From contig NZ_JBAOJI010000001.1 in the NCBI RefSeq assembly GCF_037080055.1, positions 186,001 through 250,000 of the forward strand: 64,000 nucleotides of DNA, given 5' to 3'. Both the position numbers and the translations under genes were made by a program. Shown here one piece after another: positions 26,689 through 34,950 of the stretch (its first letter is position 1; each line of letters opens with the position of its first letter). Source of the DNA: Halovenus sp037080055 (GTDB taxonomy: Archaea > Halobacteriota > Halobacteria > Halobacteriales > Haloarculaceae). A model generated the notes under the pieces. It saw nothing but the letters and a program-made list of their open reading frames with translations. It was not told the origin of the DNA and did no database searches.

Positions 26689-27516
26689 TCAGTAATCGCC
26701 GAGGACGCCGAGTCGCCTCGCTCGCCGTGTGGCCACCTCGAAGACGACGTAGCCCCCCAGCAGATAGCCCGCCGCGACGGCGACCAGTAGCCCGAGATCG
26801 AGCAAACCGAACTCCCAGAGCCGAACACCGTCGACCATCGCTCGCTGGAGCATGGCGCTGCCGTGTGCGAGCGGCAGCACTCTGGTCCACGGCAGGTCGA
26901 ACACAGGTGCGGAGATGAGCACGACGAAACCGAACTGGAGGAGATTCAGCCAGTTGCCGATGCGCTTGTACAGCACCGTTACGCCGCCGGCGGCAAAGCC
27001 GAGTCCGAGCACCGAGGTGATCGACAGCGCTGCAACCGGGATCACCGTCAGCGGATCGAGACTGAGAGATCTGCCTGTGAGCAGGAGCATGACCGCGAGC
27101 ACCACCGCCGAGGTGAGAAATGTTCTGACGAGTTTGGCGACGCCTTTGATCAGGGCGACTGGTGCGAATCCGAACGGGGTCGTGATGTGCCGTTCGAGCG
27201 TCCCCCACTGCACCTCGCTGCCGATATCGTTCGAGACTGCCGAGTAGGCACCGACCGACAGTGTCCAGAGGAAGTAGCCGACGATGATGCCGTCGAGCGA
27301 GTCAGTCAGCGCCTGCCCGGCGATCAACCGACCGCCGTAGAACAGCATGCCGAAGAAAATCAACGACACGACGATGCCACCGATTGCGTTGGCAGGGTAT
27401 CGGACGAAAATCAGATACTCGCGGTACAGCACCGCCCGCGCGAGGTGGTAGAACGTCGCCGGTCGTGGCCCGGATTCCTCGTCGGCCCCAGGGACCACTG
27501 GGTCTGCTTCCGTCAT
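26689..27516 (-). CDS. ABC-2 type transporter permease
   Basis: 275 residues, six hydrophobic segments and the ABC-2 family motif around GIIVGYFLWTLSVGAYSAVSNDIGSEVQWGTLERHITTPFGFAPVALIKGVAK. The first 30 residues are polar, then a membrane span begins near FYHLARAVLYREYLIFVRYPANAIGGIVVS. The ATG is inside the stop of the ATPase gene upstream (ATGA), so the two proteins form one exporter. The substrate is unknown; drug or lipid export is a common guess for this class but is not shown. Confidence 0.87.
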   Translation of the reverse strand: MTEADPVVPGADEESGPRPATFYHLARAVLYREYLIFVRYPANAIGGIVVSLIFFGMLFYGGRLIAGQALTDSLDGIIVGYFLWTLSVGAYSAVSNDIGSEVQWGTLERHITTPFGFAPVALIKGVAKLVRTFLTSAVVLAVMLLLTGRSLSLDPLTVIPVAALSITSVLGLGFAAGGVTVLYKRIGNWLNLLQFGFVVLISAPVFDLPWTRVLPLAHGSAMLQRAMVDGVRLWEFGLLDLGLLVAVAAGYLLGGYVVFEVATRRARRLGVLGDY

Positions 27517-28613
27517 CGTAGCCCTCCCGCCTTATCGGAACTGATTCCGCTTCCGTCGCCAGTGAGTTCGACGAACACGTCTTCCAGCGTCGGATCGAGC
27601 GTCTCGATTCGGTCGATCACAACGCCCGCTTCGCGGAGCAGATCCATCAGATCGTAGAGATCCTCGCCGCTGGCTTCGATATCGAGTTGGCACCCGCTCG
27701 CGGAGCGGTCGACTGTGGCCACGTCGAACCAGGTTTCGATGCGCCGCACCGTCGCCGGGGTGATCTCTGGGCTCTCGATACTGACGAGATCACGGTCCGC
27801 CCGAGCGAGCAGCGCCTCGACGCTGTCGTCGGCGACGATTCGCCCCTCGGACATGACGATCACGCGGTCACACACGTCCTCGATGACGGTCATGTTGTGG
27901 CTACTGACGACGATTGTCAGCCCTTCCTCGCGAGCAAGCCGTTTGAGTTCGGCCCTGAGAGTCCGCGAAGACTCGATATCCAGCCCCAGAGTCGGTTCGT
28001 CCAGAAAGACCAGTTCCGCACCGCCCGCGAGCACGCTCGCCAGCGAGACTTTCTGTTTCATCCCTCGCGAGAGATTCCGAACCGGCGTGTCGGCGTACTC
28101 GGTGAGGTCGAGACGGTCGAGCAGTCGGTCGTGTCGGTCCGCGACCGAGTCGGGGTCGACGCCGCTGATCGTCGCGAAGTATCTGAGATTCTCCCGGACC
28201 GTGAGCCGCCAGTAATCGTTGCGAGCGCCTTCGAGCATAGCGTCCACGTCGGCGTAGGCTGTGCGGCGACCGTCGGTCACGTCCGATCCGAACACCCGAA
28301 CATCCCCCTCGTCCGGGAGCACCATCCCCAGCGCCGACTTGATCAGGGTTGTCTTGCCCGCGCCGTTCGGGCCGAGCAATCCCACGACAGCGCCGCGGTC
28401 GATACTGAAACTCACGTCGTCGACTGCGAGGACGCCGTCGTCGCCCCCGAACCGCTTCGAGACGCCATCGACGACCAACGCCGCGTCGCTGATCGATTCC
28501 GCACTGTCGGCGGACGTACGGCTCACCCCGGAACGCTCGTTCGCTGTCGAAGAATCCGACCGAAGATCAGTAGCATCTGCTGGTTCACTGCCGGTCGACG
28601 CGGGCCGTTCCAT
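27513..28613 (-). CDS. ABC transporter ATP-binding protein (ABC-2 exporter type)
   Basis: 366 residues. After a low-complexity N-terminal stretch of about 45 residues come Walker A (GLLGPNGAGKTTLIKS), the signature NLSRGMKQKVSLASVLAGG, Walker B (ELVFLDEPTLGLDIESS) and the switch His in VSSHNMTVIEDV. A C-terminal domain of about 90 residues is usual for this class. The long N-terminus suggests that a downstream start is possible, but I see no better ATG before ISDAALVVDGVSKRF. Confidence 0.9.
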   Translation of the reverse strand: MERPASTGSEPADATDLRSDSSTANERSGVSRTSADSAESISDAALVVDGVSKRFGGDDGVLAVDDVSFSIDRGAVVGLLGPNGAGKTTLIKSALGMVLPDEGDVRVFGSDVTDGRRTAYADVDAMLEGARNDYWRLTVRENLRYFATISGVDPDSVADRHDRLLDRLDLTEYADTPVRNLSRGMKQKVSLASVLAGGAELVFLDEPTLGLDIESSRTLRAELKRLAREEGLTIVVSSHNMTVIEDVCDRVIVMSEGRIVADDSVEALLARADRDLVSIESPEITPATVRRIETWFDVATVDRSASGCQLDIEASGEDLYDLMDLLREAGVVIDRIETLDPTLEDVFVELTGDGSGISSDKAGGLR

Positions 28614-28656
28614 TATCGTCCATAGGGGTTCGAGCGAAATAAACTCCCCGCGGGAG

Positions 28657-29439
28657 CTACTCTTCGCTCAGGTAATCCCGAACCGGTCTGCCCTGCGAGT
28701 AGGTGATCGTGATCGTCCCGTACAGTACGGATGGCGTCGACAGCGGTTCGATCGGGGCGAACTGCTGGAACGAAGACCCCTCGGGAAAGTCGAACTCGAC
28801 AGCAGAGACCTGTGCACTCGCCAGTTCGCAGATGAAGGGAATCGGAATCTCGACAAGTTCGCTGATCTGCGGTGTTCCGCCGCTTGGATCGGGAATCTGC
28901 CGGTGCGCGTAGTAGTTGAGATGGCCCGACAGCGTGTCGATCTGGTCGTCGTCGACCGAGGCCGTCGTCGTGATTACAGGTTCATCGTCGACAGTTAGCG
29001 TCGAAGTCAGTTCGTCGCCGTCTTCTTCCCACGTGCAACTGCCGGGCATGCAGGGAATACCCATCGTCTCCCGGACGAACGATTGCATCTCCGGTGAGTC
29101 GTTCCAGTAGCCGACCCAGTATCGCCCCGGAATCGACATCTCACCGCCTGCTTCGCTGAGCGCCGAGCTATCGTGATCTGCAATCTCGACGGTCAGATAG
29201 GTCAGTGAGTACGGCGGCAGATGGCCCGTCTGTGTCGCCGAGGGGACCCGGTACATGTTCATCTGGACCAGATTGTTAGGATGGGGTTCCAGCCCCGGCG
29301 GAAGCACCGACTCCAGCACCTCGGGGTCGGCCTCGTAGCCGATCACGAGCGCGCGTGCGTCCTTGACGATCTGTGGTGCGGGTATCTGTTCTCCTTGCGG
29401 CATGCCGCTGTACGTCGTTGGATCAAGTGAGTCTGTCAT
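28657..29439 (-). CDS. Acetoacetate decarboxylase family protein
   Basis: 260 residues of the ADC fold: PQIVKDARALVIGYEADPEVLESVLPPGLEPHPNNLVQMNMYRVP at the start, then GEMSIPGRYWVGYW, and ISELVEIPIPFICELASAQVSAVEFDFPEG at the end. I do not find a Lys pair like the catalytic EK motif of true acetoacetate decarboxylase, so this is probably a relative with another substrate. A GTG at 29448 would overlap the upstream stop (GTGA); the ATG at 29439 is also well placed. It forms an operon with the hydrolase upstream, behind the 18-bp palindrome. Confidence 0.78.
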   Translation of the reverse strand: MTDSLDPTTYSGMPQGEQIPAPQIVKDARALVIGYEADPEVLESVLPPGLEPHPNNLVQMNMYRVPSATQTGHLPPYSLTYLTVEIADHDSSALSEAGGEMSIPGRYWVGYWNDSPEMQSFVRETMGIPCMPGSCTWEEDGDELTSTLTVDDEPVITTTASVDDDQIDTLSGHLNYYAHRQIPDPSGGTPQISELVEIPIPFICELASAQVSAVEFDFPEGSSFQQFAPIEPLSTPSVLYGTITITYSQGRPVRDYLSEE

Positions 29440-29444
29440 CGTGA

Positions 29445-30809
29445 TCACCGATTTGCGTCCACGTCGAAGTCCTCCGGACGGAACACTTCGGGCAGCGGTT
29501 CTGCTCGGTCGCCTCGAATATCCGCCAGCACCGGTTTCAGATACTCGGGGAATAGATGCGGCCGTTCAGCCATCGGGAAGTGGCCGGTCGCTTTCATCTC
29601 GTGGGCCGTTGCGCCCTCGCCGATCGCGTCGGCCGCCTGCCGGGCGTCGTCCGGGTTGGTCAGGTAATCGTACTCCCCGTTCATCAGGTACATCCGCGTC
29701 GCCGTCGCGTCGATATTTGCGGCGTCCTCGCGGTAGTCGTGTTCGACCGAGTAGTAGTACAGATCACCTTTCAGAACGCCGTTAGCACTTTGTTCGTAGT
29801 TGTACAGCGTTTCCCGGCGCGCCCACTCGGGACTGTGTGGCGCCATCAGCCCCCACGTCGCCCACGAGTTCACGTCGTTGGTGTTGATATGTGGATGGTC
29901 CAGCCAGCCGATGTAGAATCCGGGCGTGAACAGGCCGACTTCCAGCCCGATCAGTGCCCGGAAGCGGTCCGGGTACCAGTCGCCCAGTTCGAGCGTAATT
30001 GTTCCGCCCATGCTCGATCCGATGAAGACTGGATCGGCCAGATCGAGCGCGTCGGCAATCCCGACGATGGTGTCGGTGAATCGTTCGGCCGTCAGATCGT
30101 ACTGGTCGGTCCACCACGATTCCCCCGACGGCGGGACGGACTTGCCGTGATGTGGCAGGTCGTAGGCGATAACCCTGAACTCGTCGGTTATCTCCTCGTC
30201 GTTGAGGACGTGGCGCCACTGCTGGTTGTTACAACCGGCGGTGTGCTGACAGAGCAGCGGAATCCCGTCCTCTGGACCGGCCGCCTCGTAGTAGATCCGA
30301 TGATCGACGCCGTCGAGTTCGACGGTCACGAACCCACCCTCTGCGGCGTCGGTGGCCTCCGGCGGCCGCGTCGTTCCCTCCGTTTTCGGCGTTCTCCCGT
30401 TTTCGGTCGTTCGCATCAGTTCGATTGCTCGCTGGAACGACCGGAAGTTCTGGAAAATTTTCTTGTGATCGCCGATCAGGTCGAAATAGCCCTCCTCCTG
30501 TTTGACTGCCGTCCGGTAAAACGAGGCGAACAGTTCGTTGTGGTGTGCCGGCGGCACTTCCTGGACGAACTGCTCCCACGCCTCTCGGGGTCCGACGACG
30601 CCGAACGACCACGAGTCGTCGAGTCCCGGGGTCCGCACAGTCTCGACCGCACCGTCGTCCATTTCGATGAGATGGTGCTGCTCTCCGATTCCGATTAGGA
30701 AATTCTCGTCGAACGCGTCCCGCCCGTGCATCGTCATCTCGGTGTCCTCGTTGACCACGTCCCGATACGCCTCCCACCACTGGTCGCTTGCGAATGTTGT
30801 CTCTGTCAT
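29445..30809 (-). CDS. Alpha/beta hydrolase with N-terminal SCP2-like extension
   Basis: 454 residues from the ATG at 30809. Residues 1 to about 150 resemble a sterol-carrier-like or helical lid domain (GIGEQHHLIEMDDGAVETVRT). The C-terminal 280 residues are a classical alpha/beta hydrolase: oxyanion region LLCQHTAGCNNQQWRHVL, nucleophile elbow FIGSSMGGTITLELG with Ser, acid in MNGEYDYLTN, and His in KATGHFPMAERPH. A longer start at 30881 is less likely because it would span the 18-bp palindrome. The downstream ADC-like gene is overlapped or a few bases away, so both act in one pathway, perhaps on a keto or ester compound. Confidence 0.8.
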   Translation of the reverse strand: MTETTFASDQWWEAYRDVVNEDTEMTMHGRDAFDENFLIGIGEQHHLIEMDDGAVETVRTPGLDDSWSFGVVGPREAWEQFVQEVPPAHHNELFASFYRTAVKQEEGYFDLIGDHKKIFQNFRSFQRAIELMRTTENGRTPKTEGTTRPPEATDAAEGGFVTVELDGVDHRIYYEAAGPEDGIPLLCQHTAGCNNQQWRHVLNDEEITDEFRVIAYDLPHHGKSVPPSGESWWTDQYDLTAERFTDTIVGIADALDLADPVFIGSSMGGTITLELGDWYPDRFRALIGLEVGLFTPGFYIGWLDHPHINTNDVNSWATWGLMAPHSPEWARRETLYNYEQSANGVLKGDLYYYSVEHDYREDAANIDATATRMYLMNGEYDYLTNPDDARQAADAIGEGATAHEMKATGHFPMAERPHLFPEYLKPVLADIRGDRAEPLPEVFRPEDFDVDANR

Positions 30810-30828
30810 ATCCCTGTTTCCCGTTGTG

Positions 30829-30846
30829 TGGTACGGTACCGTACCA
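30829..30846. promoter_or_regulatory. 18-bp perfect palindrome upstream of the hydrolase-ADC operon
   Basis: TGGTACGGTACCGTACCA is a perfect inverted repeat centred about 28 bases before the hydrolase ATG at 30809 on the minus strand. It overlaps or adjoins where the TATA box should lie. A dyad of this quality at a promoter is a good candidate operator for a repressor. The regulator is not identified; an Lrp-like gene and a DUF7344 HTH gene lie within 2 kb. Confidence 0.7.
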
Positions 30847-31204
30847 TCAGTATCTGTCATCTGGTAAAAGCATAAACCCACCGGCGAGCGAAACGTCGTA
30901 ATCTCGAAGGTTGAGTGTTTTCACCTCCCGATTTTGGAGCGGTTTCGAGACAGTTGCAGTCCATTTCACGTCCGTGTTCGGGTCGAAATTCGCTGCAACC
31001 GTCGGAGAACCGTTGCATTTCATTCAATTTCACTGAACAGTTTCCGCGGTTTATGATCGGGTATTCACAAGGGGAGTCTGCAATGAGACTCACAGCGTCG
31101 GCGACCGGCCCACCCACACAGCGTCTGCCGGTCCCGGTTAGTTCGCGTCGCACCGTCCGGGAGTCGGGTACCGAATCGAGCCAGACCGAAGGGGTGAGTA
31201 GTTG
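30847..31204. other. Spacer between the hydrolase operon and the broken 7TM gene
   Basis: No supported gene. A 40-codon reading frame at 31082-31205 ends in TGA that overlaps the ATG of the 7TM fragment by one base, as operon neighbours do. It could be the tail of a deleted upstream gene, but its amino-acid content is not convincing. The rest is AT-rich with no clear promoter. Confidence 0.4.
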
Positions 31205-31545
31205 ATGTCCGCCGGCAATTCCCTTCCCGGAGAGAGTCTTGGCTCGCGGGTCGTCGACCGCATTTAGCCGTATCTGGGGCTGTTCGCGTTGCTCGGTGCT
31301 GTCCTCGGTGTTGGGCTGGCAGTGGAACGGTTCGTCGGCGATCCGGGTTCGGCGCTGGCTCCCTACCGGTTGTTCTTTCAGTTGATCGTCGCCGGCGTCG
31401 TTCTCGCGGTCCTGCAGAACGATATCGGGCTGAGTACGTACGGTCTCTTCGGGCCAATGATCATTGCATTCATCCTGGTCGCGGCCGGCCCGCTGTGGGG
31501 GCTGGCCCTCTTTTTGAACCAATTCGACAGACAAAAAAACCCGGC
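31205..31545 (+). pseudogene. Fragment of a 7TM (inactive-transglutaminase-associated) membrane protein with an internal amber codon
   Basis: From ATG 31205 the frame reads MSAGNSLPGESLGSRVVDRI and hits TAG at 31265. In the same frame it continues without a break: PYLGLFALLGAVLGVGLAVE, then APYRLFFQLIVAGVVLAVLQNDIGLSTYGLFGPMIIAFILVAAGPLWGLALFLNQF. That is the beginning of haloarchaeal 7TM proteins that are usually fused to or paired with inactive transglutaminase domains. Only about three of seven membrane spans remain before the similarity stops near 31540. An internal stop plus a 3' deletion indicates a decayed gene. Confidence 0.65.
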
Positions 31546-31585
31546 ACAGCGTCGTGGATGGAGCGACTGTGATCGAGGCTTGTTT

Positions 31586-31942
31586 TCACTCGTTCGCGTC
31601 GGGATTCGCATAGCCGTCGATACGTGCGGCCTCCTCTACAAACGGGCCGTGGCCGTTCATCCCTTCGAGTTCGACCGATTGCTCGTCCTGCGTGAACGTG
31701 ATGAGGCCAGCATCGGCGAGGTGCGGAAGATGCCTATGATGGAGGGCGATCTCGATCTGTCCGGCCGTCTCTCGTCCCCCAGTCACGGATGGACCGTCCA
31801 GTTCGTTGGCGAGCATTGCTGCGAGGGTCTCGATGTCGACTCCCCCGGAGTGTGTTCGCAGGTAGTACAACACGTACCGTCGGTAGGGATGTTCCAAGAG
31901 CTCGAACGTCTCACCCAATCTCGCTGCGTTCGATGATGCCAT
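31586..31942 (-). CDS. DUF7344-type winged-helix protein
   Basis: 118 residues. The N-terminus GETFELLEHPYRRYVLYYLRTHSGGVDIETLAAMLAN is the characteristic haloarchaeal winged-helix start, with a wing region IEIALHHRHLPHLADAGLITFTQDEQSVELEG. This family of small regulators is abundant in haloarchaea, but few members have known targets. An AT-rich region with many short T runs lies upstream (31943-31990). It stands opposite to the 7TM fragment. Confidence 0.85.
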   Translation of the reverse strand: MASSNAARLGETFELLEHPYRRYVLYYLRTHSGGVDIETLAAMLANELDGPSVTGGRETAGQIEIALHHRHLPHLADAGLITFTQDEQSVELEGMNGHGPFVEEAARIDGYANPDANE

Positions 31943-32117
31943 ATTTTACCCCTTGAGCCGAACCGACTTAATGTCTTTTTTGAAATAATTATATGTATTT
32001 TACATTTCCGAGTGAGGCCGAGGGTTTGTTTGACATTTCCAAGGAAGAGGGGCCGATGGAACGGAGAGCGCGGGTCGGAATTCAGATCTCCAACAAATCG
32101 TCCGACTTGGCGGGCGG

Positions 32118-32633
32118 CTACTCGTCGTCCGAACCGATTTCCTCGGGTGTGTCGGCGTCCTCGGTGGCGAACTCCTGATGGAAGTGATTCCACGGCTGGA
32201 TGTGTTCTTTTGCCAGGATGTCGCTACTTACGATTCGCAGACCGAGGTCGTCTAACTGGTCGGTACTCTCCTCGATCTCGGAGGTCGATTCGGCGACAAC
32301 TTCGACGTGGAGGTTCTCCTCGCCGGACAGCATCTCCCGGACGTTGACGACACCCCGAACTTCGAGGGCTTTCTCCGCCATCTCCGACCGGTTGGAGAGG
32401 TCTGTCGAGCAGATGAACAACACCTGCATCGGATAGCCCGCCGCCTCGTAGTCGAGTTCTGGATTGTAGCCGAGGATGATCCCCTCCTCTTCCAGTTGCT
32501 TGATTCGGTTGTGGATGGTCGTTCCAGTTACGTCCGTTTCCGCCGCGATGTCCGTGTCAGAGGCTCCGCGAGCGTCCACCTGCAGCAGATGCAGAATGCG
32601 GCGGTCGAGATTGTTGAGTGGGTTCTCACTCAT
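32118..32633 (-). CDS. Lrp/AsnC family transcriptional regulator
   Basis: 171 residues from the ATG at 32633; a GTG at 32636 would add one. The N-terminal helix-turn-helix is LDRRILHLLQVDARGASDTDIAAETDVTGTTIHNRIKQLEEEGII, followed by a RAM-like (AsnC C-terminal) domain: YPMQVLFICSTDLSNRSEMAEKALEVRGVVNVREMLSGEENLHVEVV. This is the standard Lrp layout, with a 30-residue acidic C-terminal extension. The effector and targets are not visible. The gene faces a CorC-like gene downstream across an 83-base spacer. Confidence 0.9.
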   Translation of the reverse strand: MSENPLNNLDRRILHLLQVDARGASDTDIAAETDVTGTTIHNRIKQLEEEGIILGYNPELDYEAAGYPMQVLFICSTDLSNRSEMAEKALEVRGVVNVREMLSGEENLHVEVVAESTSEIEESTDQLDDLGLRIVSSDILAKEHIQPWNHFHQEFATEDADTPEEIGSDDE

Positions 32634-32716
32634 CACTGTCTATTCGTCGCCGAGTCAATTTAGTTACACGCCCGGATGTGCGGACTCGTTTCGGAACGAA
32701 TCCAGCAAATCGCACC

Positions 32717-34051
32717 CTATTCGGATTCGTCGTCGTCCGAGTTGTCGACTGGGTGCGCTTCGACCGCGAGAATGCGGTTTCCGTCCACCTCCGTCACCTC
32801 GAACTGATAGCCCGATTCCTCGACCTCGTCGCCGACTTCGGGAGCGCGGTTGATCCGTTCGAGAACCATTCCACCGACGGTGTCGAATCCGTCGGTCTCG
32901 AACTCGCCGCCGAGGGTCTCGCTGGCAAGCGACAGCGGGACGCTCCCGTCGATGTCGTAGGCACCGTCATCTCGCCGCTGCATCGCCGGCTCTTTTTCCT
33001 GGGCGTCGAACTCGTCCCGGAGATCACCGACGACGGCTTCGACGACGTCCTCGACGGTCGCGATCCCTTCGAGCGCCCCCCACTCGTCGATGATCGCGGC
33101 CATCTGTCGCTGGTCGTCCCGGAACTGGAGGAGGAGGTCGTTGATCGGCATCGTCTCGGGAACGACGATGATCTCACGGGACAGATCCTCGGCCGTCGAC
33201 CCGTTGTCGCCGTTATCGGTGGCTTCCATCACGTCTTTCACGTCGAGAAATCCGAGGACTTGGTCGTCGTTTCCGCCTTCGACGACGGGATAGCGAGTGT
33301 GCTTGGTCTCTTTGACGGTCGAGCGAATCTCCGTCAGCGAGGCGTCAGCCGGAATGCTCACCACGTCGGGTCGGGGGATCATCACCTCGCGCGCGATGGT
33401 GTCGTCGAGGTCGAACACCCGTTCGATCATGTCGACTTCGGCCATGTCGATGTGGCCCTCTTCACCGGATCTCGCAAGCACTCGCCTGATCTCGCGTTCA
33501 CCGAGCGTCTCGTCGGTCTCCGAGGCCGGCGGGATGCCGATCATCCGCGTGAAGGCGTTGGCCGTTCCGTTGAACACCACGAGGCCGGGGTAGAAGATGT
33601 AATAGAAGAACTTCATCGGTGGCGCGACGAACAGTGAGAGTTTCTCTGCCTCCGCGATGGCAATCGTCTTCGGGGCCAGTTCTCCGAAGACGACGTGCAG
33701 GAATGTGATGACACTGAAACCGACGATAAAGGCGACGAGATGGATGAGACTGGCCGGGAGAATTGGTTCGAGCACGGGTTCGAGCAGCGCGGCCACAGCG
33801 GGTTCACCGACCCACCCGAGACCGAGTGAGGCGATGGTGATCCCGAGTTGGGTGACGGCCAGATAGTTGTCGAGATTTGCCACGACATCCTGAAGCGTGC
33901 CGGAACCAGCACGCCCCTCCGCGACGAGTTGTTCGACAGATGTCGAGCGGATGCGGACGAATGCGAACTCCGAAGCGACGAAAAAGCCGTTCAGGATGAC
34001 CAAGAACACCGCCAGCAGCAACTGCGACGCAGAGAGAACCAGATCTACCAT
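32717..34051 (-). CDS. CNNM/CorC-type hemolysin family transporter-associated protein
   Basis: 444 residues from the ATG at 34051; an ORF start at 34099 would add 16 residues before a membrane segment. Domains in order are the CNNM transmembrane domain (about 1-185, with NGFFVASEFAFVRIR, LGLGWVGEPA and VVFGELAPKTIAI), two CBS domains (MIPRPDVVSIPADASLTEIRS, then IIVVPETMPINDLLLQFRDDQRQMAAIIDEWGALEGIATVEDVVEAVVG), and a CorC/HlyC domain (YDIDGSVPLSLASETLGG). The family is linked to divalent-cation efflux and homeostasis. It is normal for haloarchaea. Confidence 0.9.
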   Translation of the reverse strand: MVDLVLSASQLLLAVFLVILNGFFVASEFAFVRIRSTSVEQLVAEGRAGSGTLQDVVANLDNYLAVTQLGITIASLGLGWVGEPAVAALLEPVLEPILPASLIHLVAFIVGFSVITFLHVVFGELAPKTIAIAEAEKLSLFVAPPMKFFYYIFYPGLVVFNGTANAFTRMIGIPPASETDETLGEREIRRVLARSGEEGHIDMAEVDMIERVFDLDDTIAREVMIPRPDVVSIPADASLTEIRSTVKETKHTRYPVVEGGNDDQVLGFLDVKDVMEATDNGDNGSTAEDLSREIIVVPETMPINDLLLQFRDDQRQMAAIIDEWGALEGIATVEDVVEAVVGDLRDEFDAQEKEPAMQRRDDGAYDIDGSVPLSLASETLGGEFETDGFDTVGGMVLERINRAPEVGDEVEESGYQFEVTEVDGNRILAVEAHPVDNSDDDESE

Positions 34052-34222
34052 CGGTACCCCCGCCGGACAGCGGCCGTAGGTGAGAGCGTTTGCATACACT
34101 CCGTTTCAGCCCGTTCACTGAAATGATTGACTGATTGTCCCGTCGTGACAACGTTTGAGAACCCGCCGTTCGTAGTCGGGAACTGATGATTCGAGTGTTC
34201 GCACGCAACGGGTGGGTGGACG

Positions 34223-34780
34223 ATGACTGACGAGGAGACCGACCGTCGGCTCGTCTCCGGCTGGGAGGGCCGGTATTTCGAGGACTTTGCCGTCGGGGAC
34301 GTCTACAAACATCCCTACGGCCGGACAGTCACGGAGACGGACAACGTCTGGTTCACGAATCTGACGATGAACCTCAACCCGATGCATTTCAACGAGGCCT
34401 ACGCCGCCGAAACCGAATTCAGCGAACGCCTCGTCGACGGCACCTTCGTCATCGCCCTCGCAGTTGGGATGAGCGTCATCGACATCTCCGCCAACGCGAC
34501 AGCGAATCTCGGCTACGACGAAATCCGCCATCACGAGCCGGTCTATCACGGCGATACGATCTTCGCCGAATCGGAAGTCCTCGACAAGCACGAGAGTGAC
34601 TCGCGCGAGCACGTCGGTATTGTCACGACCGAACTTCGGGCGTACAATCAGGACGACGACCTCGTGCTCTCGCTCGAACGGACGCCGATGGTACTCAAAC
34701 GAGAGTATGCCGAGCCAACCGCAGCACAACCGACTGGCTGGCCGGAGGGAGTTGGGACGCAACCGGAGGATATCGAGTGA
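34223..34780 (+). CDS. MaoC-like dehydratase
   Basis: 185 residues of the hot-dog fold: YFEDFAVGDVYKHPYGRTVTETDNVWFTNLTMNLNPMHFNEAYAAE holds the hydratase motif (the N-x-x-P-M/H segment), with the glycine helix DGTFVIALAVGMSVID after it. MaoC proteins hydrate enoyl-CoA; haloarchaeal relatives include mesaconyl-CoA hydratase, but those are longer. The substrate is unknown. It is a stand-alone gene with a 171-base spacer to the CorC-like gene. Confidence 0.85.
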   Translation: MTDEETDRRLVSGWEGRYFEDFAVGDVYKHPYGRTVTETDNVWFTNLTMNLNPMHFNEAYAAETEFSERLVDGTFVIALAVGMSVIDISANATANLGYDEIRHHEPVYHGDTIFAESEVLDKHESDSREHVGIVTTELRAYNQDDDLVLSLERTPMVLKREYAEPTAAQPTGWPEGVGTQPEDIE

Positions 34781-34950
34781 GTCCGGGCCGTCGCAGTGTC
34801 GAGTCGCGGTCAGCGAGAGCGGGGATCGAAACCGCTTGCTGCCAGAAGACCTATTGACCTCCCCGCTGTACGAACTTGGAATTATGAGTCTGCTACATTT
34901 GCGATCAACTGTACTCGTATCTTCCGGAGGGTGGCTCACGAGAGGAAAAC

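Noticed and set aside
29556..30698. Plus-strand open frame of 380 codons
   Set aside because: It runs opposite to the alpha/beta hydrolase, which has a complete set of family motifs. No known domain is visible in the opposite frame.
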